From Pseudomonas fluorescens (GTDB lineage: Bacteria > Pseudomonadota > Gammaproteobacteria > Pseudomonadales > Pseudomonadaceae), in the NCBI RefSeq assembly GCF_900215245.1, contig NZ_LT907842.1:1302001-1366000 (forward strand): a DNA stretch of 64,000 bases. The letters run 5' to 3'. Under the pieces are notes generated by a model. That model was not told where the DNA came from. It did not search any database and saw only the letters and a program-made list of their open reading frames with translations. Made by a program: the position numbers and the translations under genes. Shown here one piece after another: positions 18,761-30,402 of the stretch; within the stretch, counting starts at the first letter, position 1, and each line of letters begins with the position of its first letter.

Positions 18761-19315
18761 ATGAAACGCACCGGCCGCACCCTGGTTCTGGGCTGCCTGT
18801 TGCTCCTTCAGCCGCTGCTGGCACATGCACAAGCAGGCGGCAACTCGTTGTTAATCCCAGCGATGGGTCGTTGCACCCTCAATACCCAGCCAGACAGCCA
18901 GGCCGAAGCCCTGAGCGCGTGCCAGAAACAGGCTGACGGCGGGGATGCGCAGGCGCAATACGAGTTGGGCCAGTACTACCACGACGAAAAAAACCCTGCC
19001 CGCGACCTCAACAAAGCCCTGAGCTACTTCGAGAAGGCTTCGTTGCAGGGCCACGCCCAGGCGCAATTCCAGCTGGGCAACATGTTCTTCAAAGGCGAAG
19101 GCGTGCCGGCCAACAACGTCCAGGCGTACATTGTGCTGAAAATGGCGGCGGTCAACGGTGCGGAAGACGCGCTGGACACGGCCGACGAAGTCGCCGAGCA
19201 CATGCAGCGCGATGAGCTGGAATTGGCCACCCAAGTGTTGGGCCAGATTTTCCGCAATTATCTGCAGGAATTGCAGAGTGCCGATGGGCGTTCGCCCTTC
19301 TCACCACTGCCTTAA
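18761..19315 (+). CDS. Secreted Sel1/TPR-like repeat protein
   Basis: This 184-residue protein begins at the ATG at 18761 (MKRTGRTLVLGCLLLLQ) with a signal peptide cleaved near AHAQA. The frame is open further upstream but without a better start. After a short region with two Cys (RCTLNTQ, SACQKQ), two Sel1-like repeats are visible (AQAQYELGQYYHDEKNPARDLNKALSYFEKA and a second from GHAQAQFQLGNMFFKGEGV). Such solenoid repeats bind partner proteins. The envelope location and missing enzymatic motifs suggest an adaptor, with the partner unknown. Confidence 0.8.
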   Translation: MKRTGRTLVLGCLLLLQPLLAHAQAGGNSLLIPAMGRCTLNTQPDSQAEALSACQKQADGGDAQAQYELGQYYHDEKNPARDLNKALSYFEKASLQGHAQAQFQLGNMFFKGEGVPANNVQAYIVLKMAAVNGAEDALDTADEVAEHMQRDELELATQVLGQIFRNYLQELQSADGRSPFSPLP

Positions 19316-19353
19316 TTCTTCAGTGCCTGTTTAGGCCTGCTCGGTCTAACGCC

Positions 19354-19680
19354 TTACTTCTCAGGCATCGGCATCGGAAACGGCATGACATTGCTGGTGC
19401 CACGGGCCTCGCTGATCTTCGGCGTGCCCAGGCGCTCCACTTCGTCGATGCGCACAATCGAATGCATCGGCACAAAGCTGCGCACCACGCCTTCAAACTG
19501 CGCCTTGAGTTTTTCTTCGCCCGGGTCGACGACCAACTGGGTGCGCTCGCCAAAGACGAACTCTTCCACTTCCAGGAAGCCCCACAGATCACTTTGATAG
19601 ATCTGCTTGGCGTACATTTCGAACACCTGGCCCTGGTTAAGGAAAATCACCTTGTAGATTGGAGCTTCACGTTTCGTCAT
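19354..19680 (-). CDS. DUF1820 family protein
   Basis: This 108-residue soluble protein starts at the ATG at 19680 (MTKREAPIYKVIFLNQGQVFEMYAK). It matches the DUF1820 family: the N-terminal KVIFLNQGQVFE and the WGFLEVEEFVFGER stretch are its conserved parts. The protein ends in a Pro/Met-rich tail. Function is unknown. It is divergent from miaB, with 131 bases between the two starts, and convergent with the Sel1-type gene. Confidence 0.85.
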   Translation of the reverse strand: MTKREAPIYKVIFLNQGQVFEMYAKQIYQSDLWGFLEVEEFVFGERTQLVVDPGEEKLKAQFEGVVRSFVPMHSIVRIDEVERLGTPKISEARGTSNVMPFPMPMPEK

Positions 19681-19811
19681 GGTGGGCGAATAACACATCG
19701 GGGATATAAAAGAGGGCGCGAACTATAGCATGGCACCCGATGCACAGCGCTAGGAACCAATGGGCATGCCCCCTATAATGCGCGGTTCTTTACCACCAGT
19801 TGACGATTCCC

Positions 19812-21140
19812 ATGGCCAAGAAGCTTTACATCGAAACCCACGGTTGCCAGATGAACGAGTACGACAGCTCGCGCATGGTCGATCTGCTGGGCGAACACCA
19901 GGCCCTGGAAGTCACTGCCCGCGCCGAAGATGCCGACGTAATCCTGCTCAATACCTGCTCGATTCGCGAGCGGGCCCAGGACCGTGTGTACTCGCAGCTG
20001 GGCCGCTGGCGCGAATTGAAACTGGCCAACCCGGAGATGGTGATCGCCGTCGGTGGTTGCGTGGCCAGCCAGGAAGGCGCCGCGATCCGCGACCGCGCGC
20101 CGTATGTCGACGTGGTGTTCGGCCCGCAAACCCTGCACCGCCTGCCGGAAATGATCGACGCCGCGCGCATCACCAAGCTGCCGCAGGTCGATGTGTCGTT
20201 CCCCGAAATCGAAAAATTCGACCATTTGCCCGAGCCACGCATCGATGGGCCGAGCGCTTATGTGTCGGTGATGGAAGGCTGCAGCAAGTACTGCACCTTC
20301 TGCGTAGTGCCTTACACCCGTGGCGAAGAAGTCAGCCGGCCGTTTGACGACGTGATGTCGGAAATCATCCACCTGGCCGAAAACGGCGTGCGCGAAGTGA
20401 CCCTGCTGGGCCAGAACGTCAACGGCTATCGCGGCCAGACCCACGACGGGCGCTTGGCCGACCTGGCGGAGCTGATCCGCGTGGTTGCCGCCGTTGATGG
20501 CATCGAGCGCATCCGCTACACCACTTCGCACCCGCTGGAGTTCTCCGACAGCCTTATCCAGGCACACGCCGAGGTGCCGGAGCTGGTCAAGCACCTGCAC
20601 TTGCCGGTGCAGTCAGGCTCGGACCGTATCCTGTCGGCGATGAAGCGTAACCACACCGCGCTGGAGTACAAATCCAAACTGCGCAAATTGCGTGCGGCAG
20701 TGCCAGGTATCTGCATCAGCTCGGACTTCATCGTCGGCTTCCCCGGTGAGACCGAGAAAGACTTCCAGCAAACCATGAAGTTGATCGAGGACGTCGGCTT
20801 CGACTTCTCATACTCGTTCGTCTACAGCCAGCGCCCGGGCACCCCGGCCGCGGACCTGCTGGATGAGACGCCGGAAGCGCTGAAAAAAGAGCGCCTGAAT
20901 GCGCTGCAACACCGCCTGAACCAACAAGGCTTCGAGATCAGCCGACAAATGGTCGGTTCGATCCAGCGGATCCTGGTCACCGACTACTCGAAAAAAGACC
21001 CGGGCGAGTTGCAAGGCCGTACCGAGAACAACCGAATCGTCAATTTCCGTTGCGACAATCCAACCCTGATCGGCCAGTTTGCCGACGTACACATTGATGC
21101 GGCGCAACCGCACTCGCTGCGCGGCTCGCTGGTGCAGTAA
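19812..21140 (+). CDS. miaB: tRNA-2-methylthio-N6-isopentenyladenosine(37) synthase MiaB
   Basis: This 442-residue radical-SAM methylthiotransferase begins at the ATG at 19812 ([19 protein letters not shown]). The N-terminal UPF0004 domain carries three Cys for the auxiliary iron-sulfur cluster (HGCQMN, NTCSIRE, GGCVASQ). The radical-SAM motif C-x3-C-x2-C is present ([15 protein letters not shown]), and a TRAM domain closes the protein (from about residue 375). It adds a methylthio group to isopentenylated A37 of tRNAs reading UNN codons. It is followed by a REP pair and then by phoH. Confidence 0.96.
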   Translation: MAKKLYIETHGCQMNEYDSSRMVDLLGEHQALEVTARAEDADVILLNTCSIRERAQDRVYSQLGRWRELKLANPEMVIAVGGCVASQEGAAIRDRAPYVDVVFGPQTLHRLPEMIDAARITKLPQVDVSFPEIEKFDHLPEPRIDGPSAYVSVMEGCSKYCTFCVVPYTRGEEVSRPFDDVMSEIIHLAENGVREVTLLGQNVNGYRGQTHDGRLADLAELIRVVAAVDGIERIRYTTSHPLEFSDSLIQAHAEVPELVKHLHLPVQSGSDRILSAMKRNHTALEYKSKLRKLRAAVPGICISSDFIVGFPGETEKDFQQTMKLIEDVGFDFSYSFVYSQRPGTPAADLLDETPEALKKERLNALQHRLNQQGFEISRQMVGSIQRILVTDYSKKDPGELQGRTENNRIVNFRCDNPTLIGQFADVHIDAAQPHSLRGSLVQ

Positions 21141-21173
21141 CCCACTAATATTTCTGACTGATTGAGATCAAAA

Positions 21174-21263
21174 TGTGGGAGCGGGCTTGCTCGCGAAGGC
21201 GGTGGATCAGTTGATACATGTATTAGCTGACCCACCGCCTTCGCGAGCAAGCCCGCTCCCACA
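21174..21263. repeat. REP pair (REPIN)
   Basis: Perfect arms TGTGGGAGCGGGCTTGCTCG and complement. The pairing extends inward (CGAAGGCGGTGG with CCACCGCCTTCG), so the whole 90-base unit can fold into one long hairpin. It lies between miaB and phoH. Confidence 0.93.
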
Positions 21264-21366
21264 TGGGAACCGTGCTGCACTTGGGCTAGATAAGTGCTTT
21301 CGTACCCGCGCCACTGGCGTTATCCTCTCCTTCACCTAAACAGCCAAAGGGCGGCTAAAAGCAACC

Positions 21367-22371
21367 TTGAACGCACCCATAGCAGAACCCCATCGTTTTA
21401 TCCTCGAACCTTTTGAGGCTCGCCGTTTCGCCAACCTGTGCGGACAGTTCGACGAGCACCTGCGCCTGATCGAACAACGCCTGAGCATCGAGATCCGCAA
21501 CCGCGGCAATCAGTTCGAGCTTATTGGTGAACCTCAGCACACCACGTCTGCAGAAAACCTGCTCCGCCGCCTCTACCGCGAAACCAAGGGTAGTGAGCTG
21601 TCGCCGGAGACCGTGCACCTGTACCTGCAGGAATCTGCCGTGGAAGACCTGGCCAACAACCCGGTGGCCGAAGCCAGCGTGGCCCTGCGCACCAAAAAAG
21701 GCATGATTCGCCCACGCGGCTTGAATCAGCAGCGCTACGTCAAAGAAATTCTCGGCAACGACATCAACTTCGGCATCGGCCCCGCGGGTACCGGCAAGAC
21801 CTACCTGGCCGTGGCCTGTGCGGTGGATGCCCTGGAGCGCGAGCAAGTTCGCCGCATCCTGCTGGTGCGCCCGGCGGTCGAAGCCGGCGAGAAGCTCGGC
21901 TTCCTGCCCGGCGACCTGGCCCAGAAGATCGACCCGTACCTGCGCCCGCTCTATGACGCGCTCTACGAGATGCTCGGCTTTGAATACGTGGCCAAGCTGA
22001 TCGAGCGTCAGGTCATCGAGATCGCCCCGCTGGCTTACATGCGCGGCCGTACCTTGAACAACAGTTTCATCATTCTCGACGAAAGCCAGAACACCACCGT
22101 CGAACAGATGAAGATGTTCCTCACCCGTATCGGTTTCGGCTCCACCGCCGTGATCACCGGTGACGTCACCCAGGTCGACCTGCCCAAGGGCACCAAGTCG
22201 GGGCTTGCGCAGGTGATCGAAGTGCTCAAGGACGTGCCGGGCATCAGCTTCACGCATTTCATGCCTAAAGACGTGGTGCGCCACCCGCTGGTGCAGCGCA
22301 TTGTCGAGGCCTACGAGCGCTTCGACCACAAGGACGACGCACCCGCCAAGGACGTTCGCCGCGATGCTTGA
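21367..22371 (+). CDS. phoH: PhoH family ATPase
   Basis: This 334-residue PhoH-like protein has an N-terminal KH-like region (about 1-110) and a P-loop ATPase domain. Walker A is [13 protein letters not shown] (about residue 140) and Walker B is [13 protein letters not shown] use the TTG at 21367 as start because the preceding sequence offers no in-frame ATG and the protein then begins [16 protein letters not shown], as expected. It lies upstream of ybeY, with which it overlaps by eight bases, and corC. PhoH/YbeZ partners YbeY in ribosome and RNA quality control, which fits this arrangement. Confidence 0.93.
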   Translation: MNAPIAEPHRFILEPFEARRFANLCGQFDEHLRLIEQRLSIEIRNRGNQFELIGEPQHTTSAENLLRRLYRETKGSELSPETVHLYLQESAVEDLANNPVAEASVALRTKKGMIRPRGLNQQRYVKEILGNDINFGIGPAGTGKTYLAVACAVDALEREQVRRILLVRPAVEAGEKLGFLPGDLAQKIDPYLRPLYDALYEMLGFEYVAKLIERQVIEIAPLAYMRGRTLNNSFIILDESQNTTVEQMKMFLTRIGFGSTAVITGDVTQVDLPKGTKSGLAQVIEVLKDVPGISFTHFMPKDVVRHPLVQRIVEAYERFDHKDDAPAKDVRRDA

Positions 22372-22822
22372 GCTTGACCTGCAACTGGCCACCGAAGCGC
22401 CCGCCCCCAGCGAAGAACAGTTCCGTCAATGGTGCGCACTGGCCCTGCGCCAGCGCACCGCCGACTCCGAACTGACCATCCGCCTGGTGGACGAGCCCGA
22501 AGGCCGTGAACTGAATCACACCTGGCGCCAAAAGGACTACGCGACCAACGTGCTGTCCTTCCCCGCCGACGTACCGGATGAGTTACTGGACATCCCCTTG
22601 CTGGGCGATCTGGTGATCTGCGTCGAGGTGGTGGAACGCGAAGCGAAGGAACAAGGCAAGGAACTTGAGGCCCACTGGGCCCATCTAGTCATCCACGGCT
22701 GCTTGCATCTCTTGGGTTACGACCATATAGACGATGACGAAGCCGAGGAAATGGAAACACTGGAACAAACGTTGCTTGCTGAATTGGGTCACCGCGACCC
22801 TTACGCTGACGACGAAAACTGA
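22364..22822 (+). CDS. ybeY: Endoribonuclease YbeY
   Basis: This 152-residue metalloprotein begins at the ATG at 22364 ([19 protein letters not shown]), inside the last codons of phoH. The zinc motif H-x3-H-x5-H is intact in [11 protein letters not shown], and the conserved [18 protein letters not shown] segment is present. YbeY matures 16S rRNA ends and takes part in ribosome quality control. The overlap with phoH implies translational coupling. Confidence 0.95.
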   Translation: MLELDLQLATEAPAPSEEQFRQWCALALRQRTADSELTIRLVDEPEGRELNHTWRQKDYATNVLSFPADVPDELLDIPLLGDLVICVEVVEREAKEQGKELEAHWAHLVIHGCLHLLGYDHIDDDEAEEMETLEQTLLAELGHRDPYADDEN

Positions 22823-22865
22823 AACGACACCTTACTGACACAACAAAGGATTTAGAGTAATCGCT

Positions 22866-23705
22866 ATGAGCGAAGACCGATCGAGCAACGGGCAGAAGTC
22901 ATGGCTGGGTAAACTGACCCAGGCTTTTGCCCACGAGCCGAAAAACCGCCAGGAGCTGCTGGAGCTGCTGCGCGAGGCTCATCAGAACAAGTTGCTGGAC
23001 AGCGAAGCACTGGCCATCGTCGAAGGCGCCATCCAGGTGGCTGACCTGCAAGTTCGGGACATCATGGTCCCGCGCTCGCAGATGATCAGCATCAAGGCGA
23101 CCCAGACTCCACGGGAATTCCTCCCGGCCGTGATCGATTCGGCGCACTCGCGCTACCCGGTAATCGGTGAAAGCCATGACGACGTCATGGGTGTCCTGCT
23201 GGCCAAGGACCTGCTGCCGTTGATCCTCAAGGAGAACGGCGACAACTTCAACATCAAGGACCTGCTGCGTCCAGCCACCTTCGTGCCTGAATCCAAGCGC
23301 TTGAATGTGCTGCTGCGCGAATTCCGCGCCAACCACAATCACATGGCCATTGTGATCGACGAATACGGTGGCGTAGCGGGCCTGGTGACCATCGAGGACG
23401 TGCTGGAACAGATCGTCGGCGATATCGAAGACGAGCACGACGTCGAAGAAGACAGCTACATCAAGCCACTGCCCAGCGGTGACTTCCTGGTCAAGGCACT
23501 GACGCCGATCGAAAACTTCAACGAGTTCTTCGACAGCGAATTCTCCGACGATGAGTTCGACACCGTCGGTGGCCTGGTGATGAGTGCGTTCGGGCACCTG
23601 CCCAAGCGTAACGAGACCACCGAGATCGGCGCGTATCGGTTCCGCATCCTGAATGCCGACAGCCGCCGGATTCATCTGATTCGTCTGACACCGATTGCCC
23701 GCTAA
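22866..23705 (+). CDS. corC: CBS-domain protein CorC/YbeX
   Basis: This 279-residue cytoplasmic protein has two CBS domains (about 65-190, with VRDIMVPRSQM and DEYGGVAGLVTIEDVLEQIVGDIEDE) followed by a CorC_HlyC transporter-associated domain (about 205-279). The N-terminal 60 residues are charged and contain no membrane helix. CorC proteins have been linked to Mg/Co efflux and, as YbeX in the phoH-ybeY-ybeX cluster, to ribosome metabolism. It follows ybeY by 43 bases. The large inverted repeat begins five bases after its stop codon. Confidence 0.93.
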   Translation: MSEDRSSNGQKSWLGKLTQAFAHEPKNRQELLELLREAHQNKLLDSEALAIVEGAIQVADLQVRDIMVPRSQMISIKATQTPREFLPAVIDSAHSRYPVIGESHDDVMGVLLAKDLLPLILKENGDNFNIKDLLRPATFVPESKRLNVLLREFRANHNHMAIVIDEYGGVAGLVTIEDVLEQIVGDIEDEHDVEEDSYIKPLPSGDFLVKALTPIENFNEFFDSEFSDDEFDTVGGLVMSAFGHLPKRNETTEIGAYRFRILNADSRRIHLIRLTPIAR

Positions 23706-23709
23706 GGAA

Positions 23710-23974
23710 GGGGTGGGTCATTAGCTGTTTCCTGTGTCGCATTGCCCCTTAGAGCGGGCCAGGCAAGGCGCAGGCCAGAGGAAATGGCATTCCCTTTTCA
23801 ACGCCTGCAACGCAGCATGGCCCGTTCTAAGGGGCAACCCGAAGGGCCGGGCCTGCTGCGGAACAGGGCTGCGTTACTCGTCATTCATTTGGAACAACCA
23901 AACCACACTCCTCGCGCCTGCCCTGTGTCGCAGCAGGCCCGGCGCGACACAGGAAATAGCTGATGACCCACCCC
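23710..23974 (+). repeat. 265-base nested inverted repeat, predicted three-way junction
   Basis: The outer arms 23710-23740 and 23944-23974 pair over 31 bases with no mismatch except two G·T positions. Inside, 23742-23761 pairs with 23818-23837 (20 pairs, one G·T), and 23846-23860 pairs perfectly with 23929-23943 (15 pairs). The last stem extends by ACAGGGC/GCCCTGT (23863-23869, 23920-23926). Arms abut, leaving only about 8 unpaired bases (23838-23845) at the junction. All three imperfect pairs become G·U in plus-strand RNA. The right outer arm contains AGGA and the ATG at 23963 that can start lnt. It fills the whole corC-lnt gap. It could be a mobile hairpin (MITE-like) repeat, an RNA regulatory element, or both. 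Confidence 0.85.
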
Positions 23975-25501
23975 GACATGCGCCGTCTCACTGCTCCCGG
24001 CTGGCCCGGCAATTTGCTGGCCGTGGTGGCCGGCGCCATCACTACCCTGGCGCTGGCGCCGTTCGACCTGTGGCCATTTGCACTGGTGGCCGTCGGCGTG
24101 TTCTATATCGGCCTGCGCGAGCTGACTCCCCGTCAGGCCCTGTGCCGTGGCTGGTGTTTCGGGTTCGGCCTGTTTGGCGCTGGCACCAGTTGGATCTACT
24201 ACAGCATCCACCACTTCGGCGGCGCTTCGGTGTTGCTCGCTGGCTTTTTGATGCTGCTGTTTACCGCTGCGATTGCCTGGTTCTTCGCCCTGCCCGCCTG
24301 GTTATGGGCACGCTGGCTGCGTCGTAATGAAGCGCCGCTGGCCGATGCGCTGACGTTTGCTGCGCTGTGGGTTGGCCAGGAAGCGTTTCGTGGCTGGTTC
24401 CTGACCGGTTTCCCATGGCTGTACTCCGGCTACAGCCAGCTGGACGGCCCACTCACCGGCCTCGCGCCGCTGGGTGGGATGTGGCTGATTTCCTTCGCCC
24501 TGGCATTGACCGCTGCCGTGCTGTGCAACCTGCCGCGCCTGCTGGCGAGCAAGCGCAACGGTTTTATCGGTGCGGGCCTGGTGCTGCTGGTTGCGCCGTG
24601 GGCCATCGGCTTGGCACTCAAGCATCATGCCTGGACGACGCCTTCTGGCGCCCCCCTGAGCGTGGCCGCGGTGCAGGGCAATGTCGAACAAAGCATGAAG
24701 TGGGACCCTGAGCAGCTCAATGCGCAGTTGGCGCTGTACCGCGACATGAGCTTCAGCTCCAAGCGTGTCGATTTGTTGGTGTGGCCGGAAACCGCCGTAC
24801 CGGTGCTCAAGGAATCCGTCGAAGGCTACCTGGGCATGATGGGCAAATTCGCCGCCGACCGGCACACCGCGCTGATCACCGGCGTGCCGATCCGCCAGGA
24901 AGTGCACCACCAGAAGCGCTACTACAACGGCATTACCGTGGTTGGCGAAGGCGAAGGCACTTACTTGAAGCAGAAGCTGGTGCCCTTTGGCGAATACGTG
25001 CCGCTGCAAGACATGCTGCGCGGGCTGATTGCCTTCTTCGACTTGCCGATGTCCGACTTCGCCCGTGGCCCGGCCGATCAGGCGATGCTGCAAGCCAAGG
25101 GCTATCAGATTGCGCCGTTCATTTGTTATGAAGTGGTGTACCCGGAATTTGCCGCCGGCCTGTCGGCCCAGAGCGATCTGTTGCTGACGATCAGCAACGA
25201 CACCTGGTTCGGCCGTTCCATCGGCCCACTGCAACACCTGCAAATGGCGCAGATGCGCGCACTGGAAGCGGGTCGCTGGATGATCCGCGCGACCAACAAC
25301 GGTGTCACCGGCCTGATCAACCCGTTTGGGCAGATCACCGAGCAGATCCCGCAGTTCGAGCGCGGGATTCTCTACGGTGAAGTGGTGCCGATGCACAACC
25401 TGACGCCGTACCTGCAATGGCGCTCGTGGCCGCTGATCATCGTGTGCCTGGGCTTGTTTGGCTGGGCGCTGCTGGCGGGTCGGATGTCCAAAACGGTCTG
25501 A
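23963..25501 (+). CDS. lnt: Apolipoprotein N-acyltransferase
   Basis: Lnt adds the third acyl chain to lipoproteins at the outer face of the inner membrane and is normally essential. The 512-residue protein has an N-terminal membrane domain (about seven helices, 15-200) and a nitrilase-like domain with the catalytic triad Glu (VWPETAVP), Lys (LKQKLVPFGEY) and Cys (FICYEVVYP), plus a final helix. ATG 23963 has AGGA eight bases upstream; ATG 23978 (MRRLTAPGWPGN) matches the usual N-terminus of Pseudomonas Lnt but has no ribosome binding site. The extra residues MTHPD come from the inverted repeat, so the repeat seems to have replaced the native leader. Confidence 0.94.
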   Translation: MTHPDMRRLTAPGWPGNLLAVVAGAITTLALAPFDLWPFALVAVGVFYIGLRELTPRQALCRGWCFGFGLFGAGTSWIYYSIHHFGGASVLLAGFLMLLFTAAIAWFFALPAWLWARWLRRNEAPLADALTFAALWVGQEAFRGWFLTGFPWLYSGYSQLDGPLTGLAPLGGMWLISFALALTAAVLCNLPRLLASKRNGFIGAGLVLLVAPWAIGLALKHHAWTTPSGAPLSVAAVQGNVEQSMKWDPEQLNAQLALYRDMSFSSKRVDLLVWPETAVPVLKESVEGYLGMMGKFAADRHTALITGVPIRQEVHHQKRYYNGITVVGEGEGTYLKQKLVPFGEYVPLQDMLRGLIAFFDLPMSDFARGPADQAMLQAKGYQIAPFICYEVVYPEFAAGLSAQSDLLLTISNDTWFGRSIGPLQHLQMAQMRALEAGRWMIRATNNGVTGLINPFGQITEQIPQFERGILYGEVVPMHNLTPYLQWRSWPLIIVCLGLFGWALLAGRMSKTV

Positions 25502-25519
25502 CAGACACTGCAAAACCAA

Positions 25520-25609
25520 TGTGGGAGCGGGCTTGCTCGCGAAAGCGGGGTGTCAGTCACTGTATGGGCTGGCTGAACCACTGCATTCGCGAGCAAGCCC
25601 GCTCCCACA
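25520..25609. repeat. REP pair (REPIN)
   Basis: The arms TGTGGGAGCGGGCTTGCTCG and complement are perfect. The inner part is less symmetrical than in the 21174 copy. It lies between the convergent ends of lnt and the ElyC/YdcF-like gene. Confidence 0.92.
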
Positions 25610-25624
25610 TTTTGAATTGCGGTG

Positions 25625-26386
25625 CTATCGGTAAAACAACCGATACCCCACCTGCCCCACCGCCTCATTGATCAACTGCCCGCTGCGCCACACCGACACA
25701 AACTCAGGCATCCAGCCGCCCAAGGGCCGGGCATTGTCCACGCCCAAAAAGCCCACCGGCCCCGGCACCACAGTGAAACCGGCCTTCTCAAAGCTCCAGA
25801 CCGCGCGCGGCATGTGCCAGGCCTGGGTCACCACCACCACACGCTTGATGCCTTGCGGCAACAGAATCTCGGCGCTCATCTGCGCGTTTTCCCAAGTGGT
25901 ACGGCTGCGCTCTTCCTTCCAGCGTACCGTAACGCCGAAGTCATCCTGCATCGACACCGCCATAAGCTCAGCCTCACTCGGCGGCGTGCCATAGTGCAAG
26001 CCGCCGCTGGTCAGCACCGGCAACCCGGAAGCCTTGGCCAGACGCGCCGCATAACGCTGGCGCTCAAGCCCGATCCCGGTGGGTTGGTCGGTGCCCCATG
26101 CGGGGTCACCGCGTTCACGCCCGGAGCCCAGCACCACAATCGCATCGGCGCGCTGGGCCAGCGTTGCCCACTCTTCGCGGGCCAAGGGCGGTTCGGTTTC
26201 AAGGGCATGTGCGCCCCATTGCACCACCACCGGCAGGCTGATCAGCCACATCCCGCCCAACCCCACGGCGAAACAAAAGCCTGCCAGGCGCGGGCGACTT
26301 TTGCGAAACCACCAGGCAAACACCAGCAACAGCAAAAAAATACCGGGCGGCAGCAGCAACTGTTTAATGAAATAACGAAAAGGCAT
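25625..26386 (-). CDS. ElyC/YdcF family membrane protein (DUF218)
   Basis: This 253-residue protein starts at the ATG at 26386 (MPFRYFIKQLLLPPG), preceded by GGAG. Two N-terminal membrane helices (about 8-27 and 37-55) precede a periplasmic DUF218 domain with AIVVLGSGRERGD, VLTSGGLHYG and VVVTQAWHMPRAVWSF motifs. ElyC-like proteins of E. coli affect envelope integrity and peptidoglycan synthesis at low temperature. The predicted active site is SAM- or nucleotide-binding-like, but the reaction is unknown. It is convergent with lnt. Confidence 0.85.
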   Translation of the reverse strand: MPFRYFIKQLLLPPGIFLLLLVFAWWFRKSRPRLAGFCFAVGLGGMWLISLPVVVQWGAHALETEPPLAREEWATLAQRADAIVVLGSGRERGDPAWGTDQPTGIGLERQRYAARLAKASGLPVLTSGGLHYGTPPSEAELMAVSMQDDFGVTVRWKEERSRTTWENAQMSAEILLPQGIKRVVVVTQAWHMPRAVWSFEKAGFTVVPGPVGFLGVDNARPLGGWMPEFVSVWRSGQLINEAVGQVGYRLFYR

Positions 26387-26483
26387 CGGGCATCTCCAAA
26401 GATGCCCGAAGCCTAGATGCAACGGGGTTCAGCGACAATCTTTACGCGCCTTTTTAGATAAGGCTGACGGCTAACACTGTGTG

Positions 26484-26801
26484 TCACTTGCAGCGTACGG
26501 CCCGGTGTTTTTCGGAGCCGCGACCGGCAGCCACGTCTTTCAGCCAGATCACCTTGGCCGAACGCGAGGGCACTTGAACAGGCGGGGAAGCCTGCTCCCG
26601 AGAGGCACGGTGGTGATTCAATTCCAGGTAGACCTTGATCAATTCAAGTTCTGCCTGGCTCAAGCCTCGCAACTCCAGTTCCAAAGGCCGTTCATCACGC
26701 AATCGGCCTGCGGTTCTTGCAGCATCCAATGCCCGACCCAAACGGTCGATCAATCCTTCGTACAACTGCGGTTTCGTTAGAGTTCGCTGCGATTCAACCA
26801 T
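26484..26801 (-). CDS. Hypothetical 105-residue protein upstream of leuS
   Basis: The frame begins at the ATG at 26801 with GAGG just before it. The N-terminal part is helical and charged (TLTKPQLYEGLIDRLGRALDAARTAGRLRDERPLELELRGLSQAELELIKVYLELN), and the C-terminal part is basic and probably unstructured. In P. aeruginosa a small hypothetical gene holds the same place next to leuS. It has no Cys pairs, so the zinc-ribbon (DUF1451) idea does not fit. I do not recognise its function. Confidence 0.6.
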   Translation of the reverse strand: MVESQRTLTKPQLYEGLIDRLGRALDAARTAGRLRDERPLELELRGLSQAELELIKVYLELNHHRASREQASPPVQVPSRSAKVIWLKDVAAGRGSEKHRAVRCK

Positions 26802-26822
26802 CCCTCACCTCATTGAAGATAA

Positions 26823-29669
<2,847 letters not shown>

Positions 29670-29677
29670 TCGGATCG

Positions 29678-29701
29678 GGCGCAGGGCTTGAGCCCTGCGC
29701 C
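29678..29701 (+). terminator. GC-rich hairpin after leuS
   Basis: GGCGCAGGGCT (29678-29688) and AGCCCTGCGCC (29691-29701) form an 11-pair stem with a two-base loop nine bases after the leuS stop. No U-run follows, so it may attenuate or stabilise rather than terminate fully before lptE. Confidence 0.6.
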
Positions 29702-29757
29702 GAACTAAACCTTTAAGGCCTCGATAAGGCCCACATGGTTTCAAGGGGAGCAACAAA

Positions 29758-30363
29758 ATGATCAAACGCAATTTGCTGGTGATGGGCCTCGCTGTGCTGC
29801 TGAGCGCTTGCGGCTTCCAGCTGCGCGGCACCGGCACCAATGAACTGAGCATCAAGGAACTGGACGTCAGCGCCCGCAACGCCTACGGCAATACCGTGAC
29901 GCAACTGCGCCAGACCCTGGAAAACAGCGGTGTGCGCGTCGGCGCCGGCGCGCCCTACAAACTGGTCCTGGTGGACGAGAAAGAAACCCAGCGCAACCTC
30001 AGCTACGCCAGTGCCGGCCGTGCGTCGGACATTGAGCTGAGCAGCCTGGTCATCTATGAACTGCAAGGCCGCGACCACCTGCCGTTGATGGGTGACAAGG
30101 TTGAAGTGCAGAAGGTTGTGAGCCACGACGGTAACAACCTGGTGGGTTCGGACTCGGAGATCCTCCAGGCTCGCAAGGAAATGCGCAGTGAGCTGGTGCA
30201 GCGCCTGATGGTTCGCTTGCAACAGCTGTCCCCGGACAAACTGGCTGCCTTGCAGCAAACTGCCGACAACAAGGCCAAAGCTGACGCCGATGCCCTGAAA
30301 GCCGCGAAAGAGTATGAAGACAACACACCGAAACAGTCGCCTGTTGAAGTCCCTGTCGAGTAA
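29758..30363 (+). CDS. lptE: LPS-assembly lipoprotein LptE
   Basis: This 201-residue outer-membrane lipoprotein plugs the LptD barrel that delivers lipopolysaccharide to the cell surface. The lipobox LSAC with the mature Cys at about 19 is followed by the conserved GFQLRG. The LptE fold runs to about residue 165. A charged Lys/Ala-rich helix and Pro/Glu-rich tail close the protein, a variable feature in Pseudomonas. It starts 88 bases after leuS and lies 39 bases before holA. Confidence 0.94.
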   Translation: MIKRNLLVMGLAVLLSACGFQLRGTGTNELSIKELDVSARNAYGNTVTQLRQTLENSGVRVGAGAPYKLVLVDEKETQRNLSYASAGRASDIELSSLVIYELQGRDHLPLMGDKVEVQKVVSHDGNNLVGSDSEILQARKEMRSELVQRLMVRLQQLSPDKLAALQQTADNKAKADADALKAAKEYEDNTPKQSPVEVPVE

Positions 30364-30368
30364 GCCAG

Positions 30369-30391
30369 ACGGGGCGCCTTTGGCGCCCCGT
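30369..30391 (+). terminator. Hairpin between lptE and holA
   Basis: ACGGGGCGCC (30369-30378) pairs with GGCGCCCCGT (30382-30391) across a TTT loop, six bases after the lptE stop. The following bases are TCGCCCCGCC without a U-run, so partial termination or mRNA protection is more likely than a full stop. Confidence 0.6.
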
Positions 30392-30402
30392 TCGCCCCGC
30401 CT

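Noticed and set aside
26484..26801. Assignment of the leuS-neighbour protein to the zinc-ribbon DUF1451 family
   Set aside because: The protein has only one Cys, so no zinc ribbon can form.
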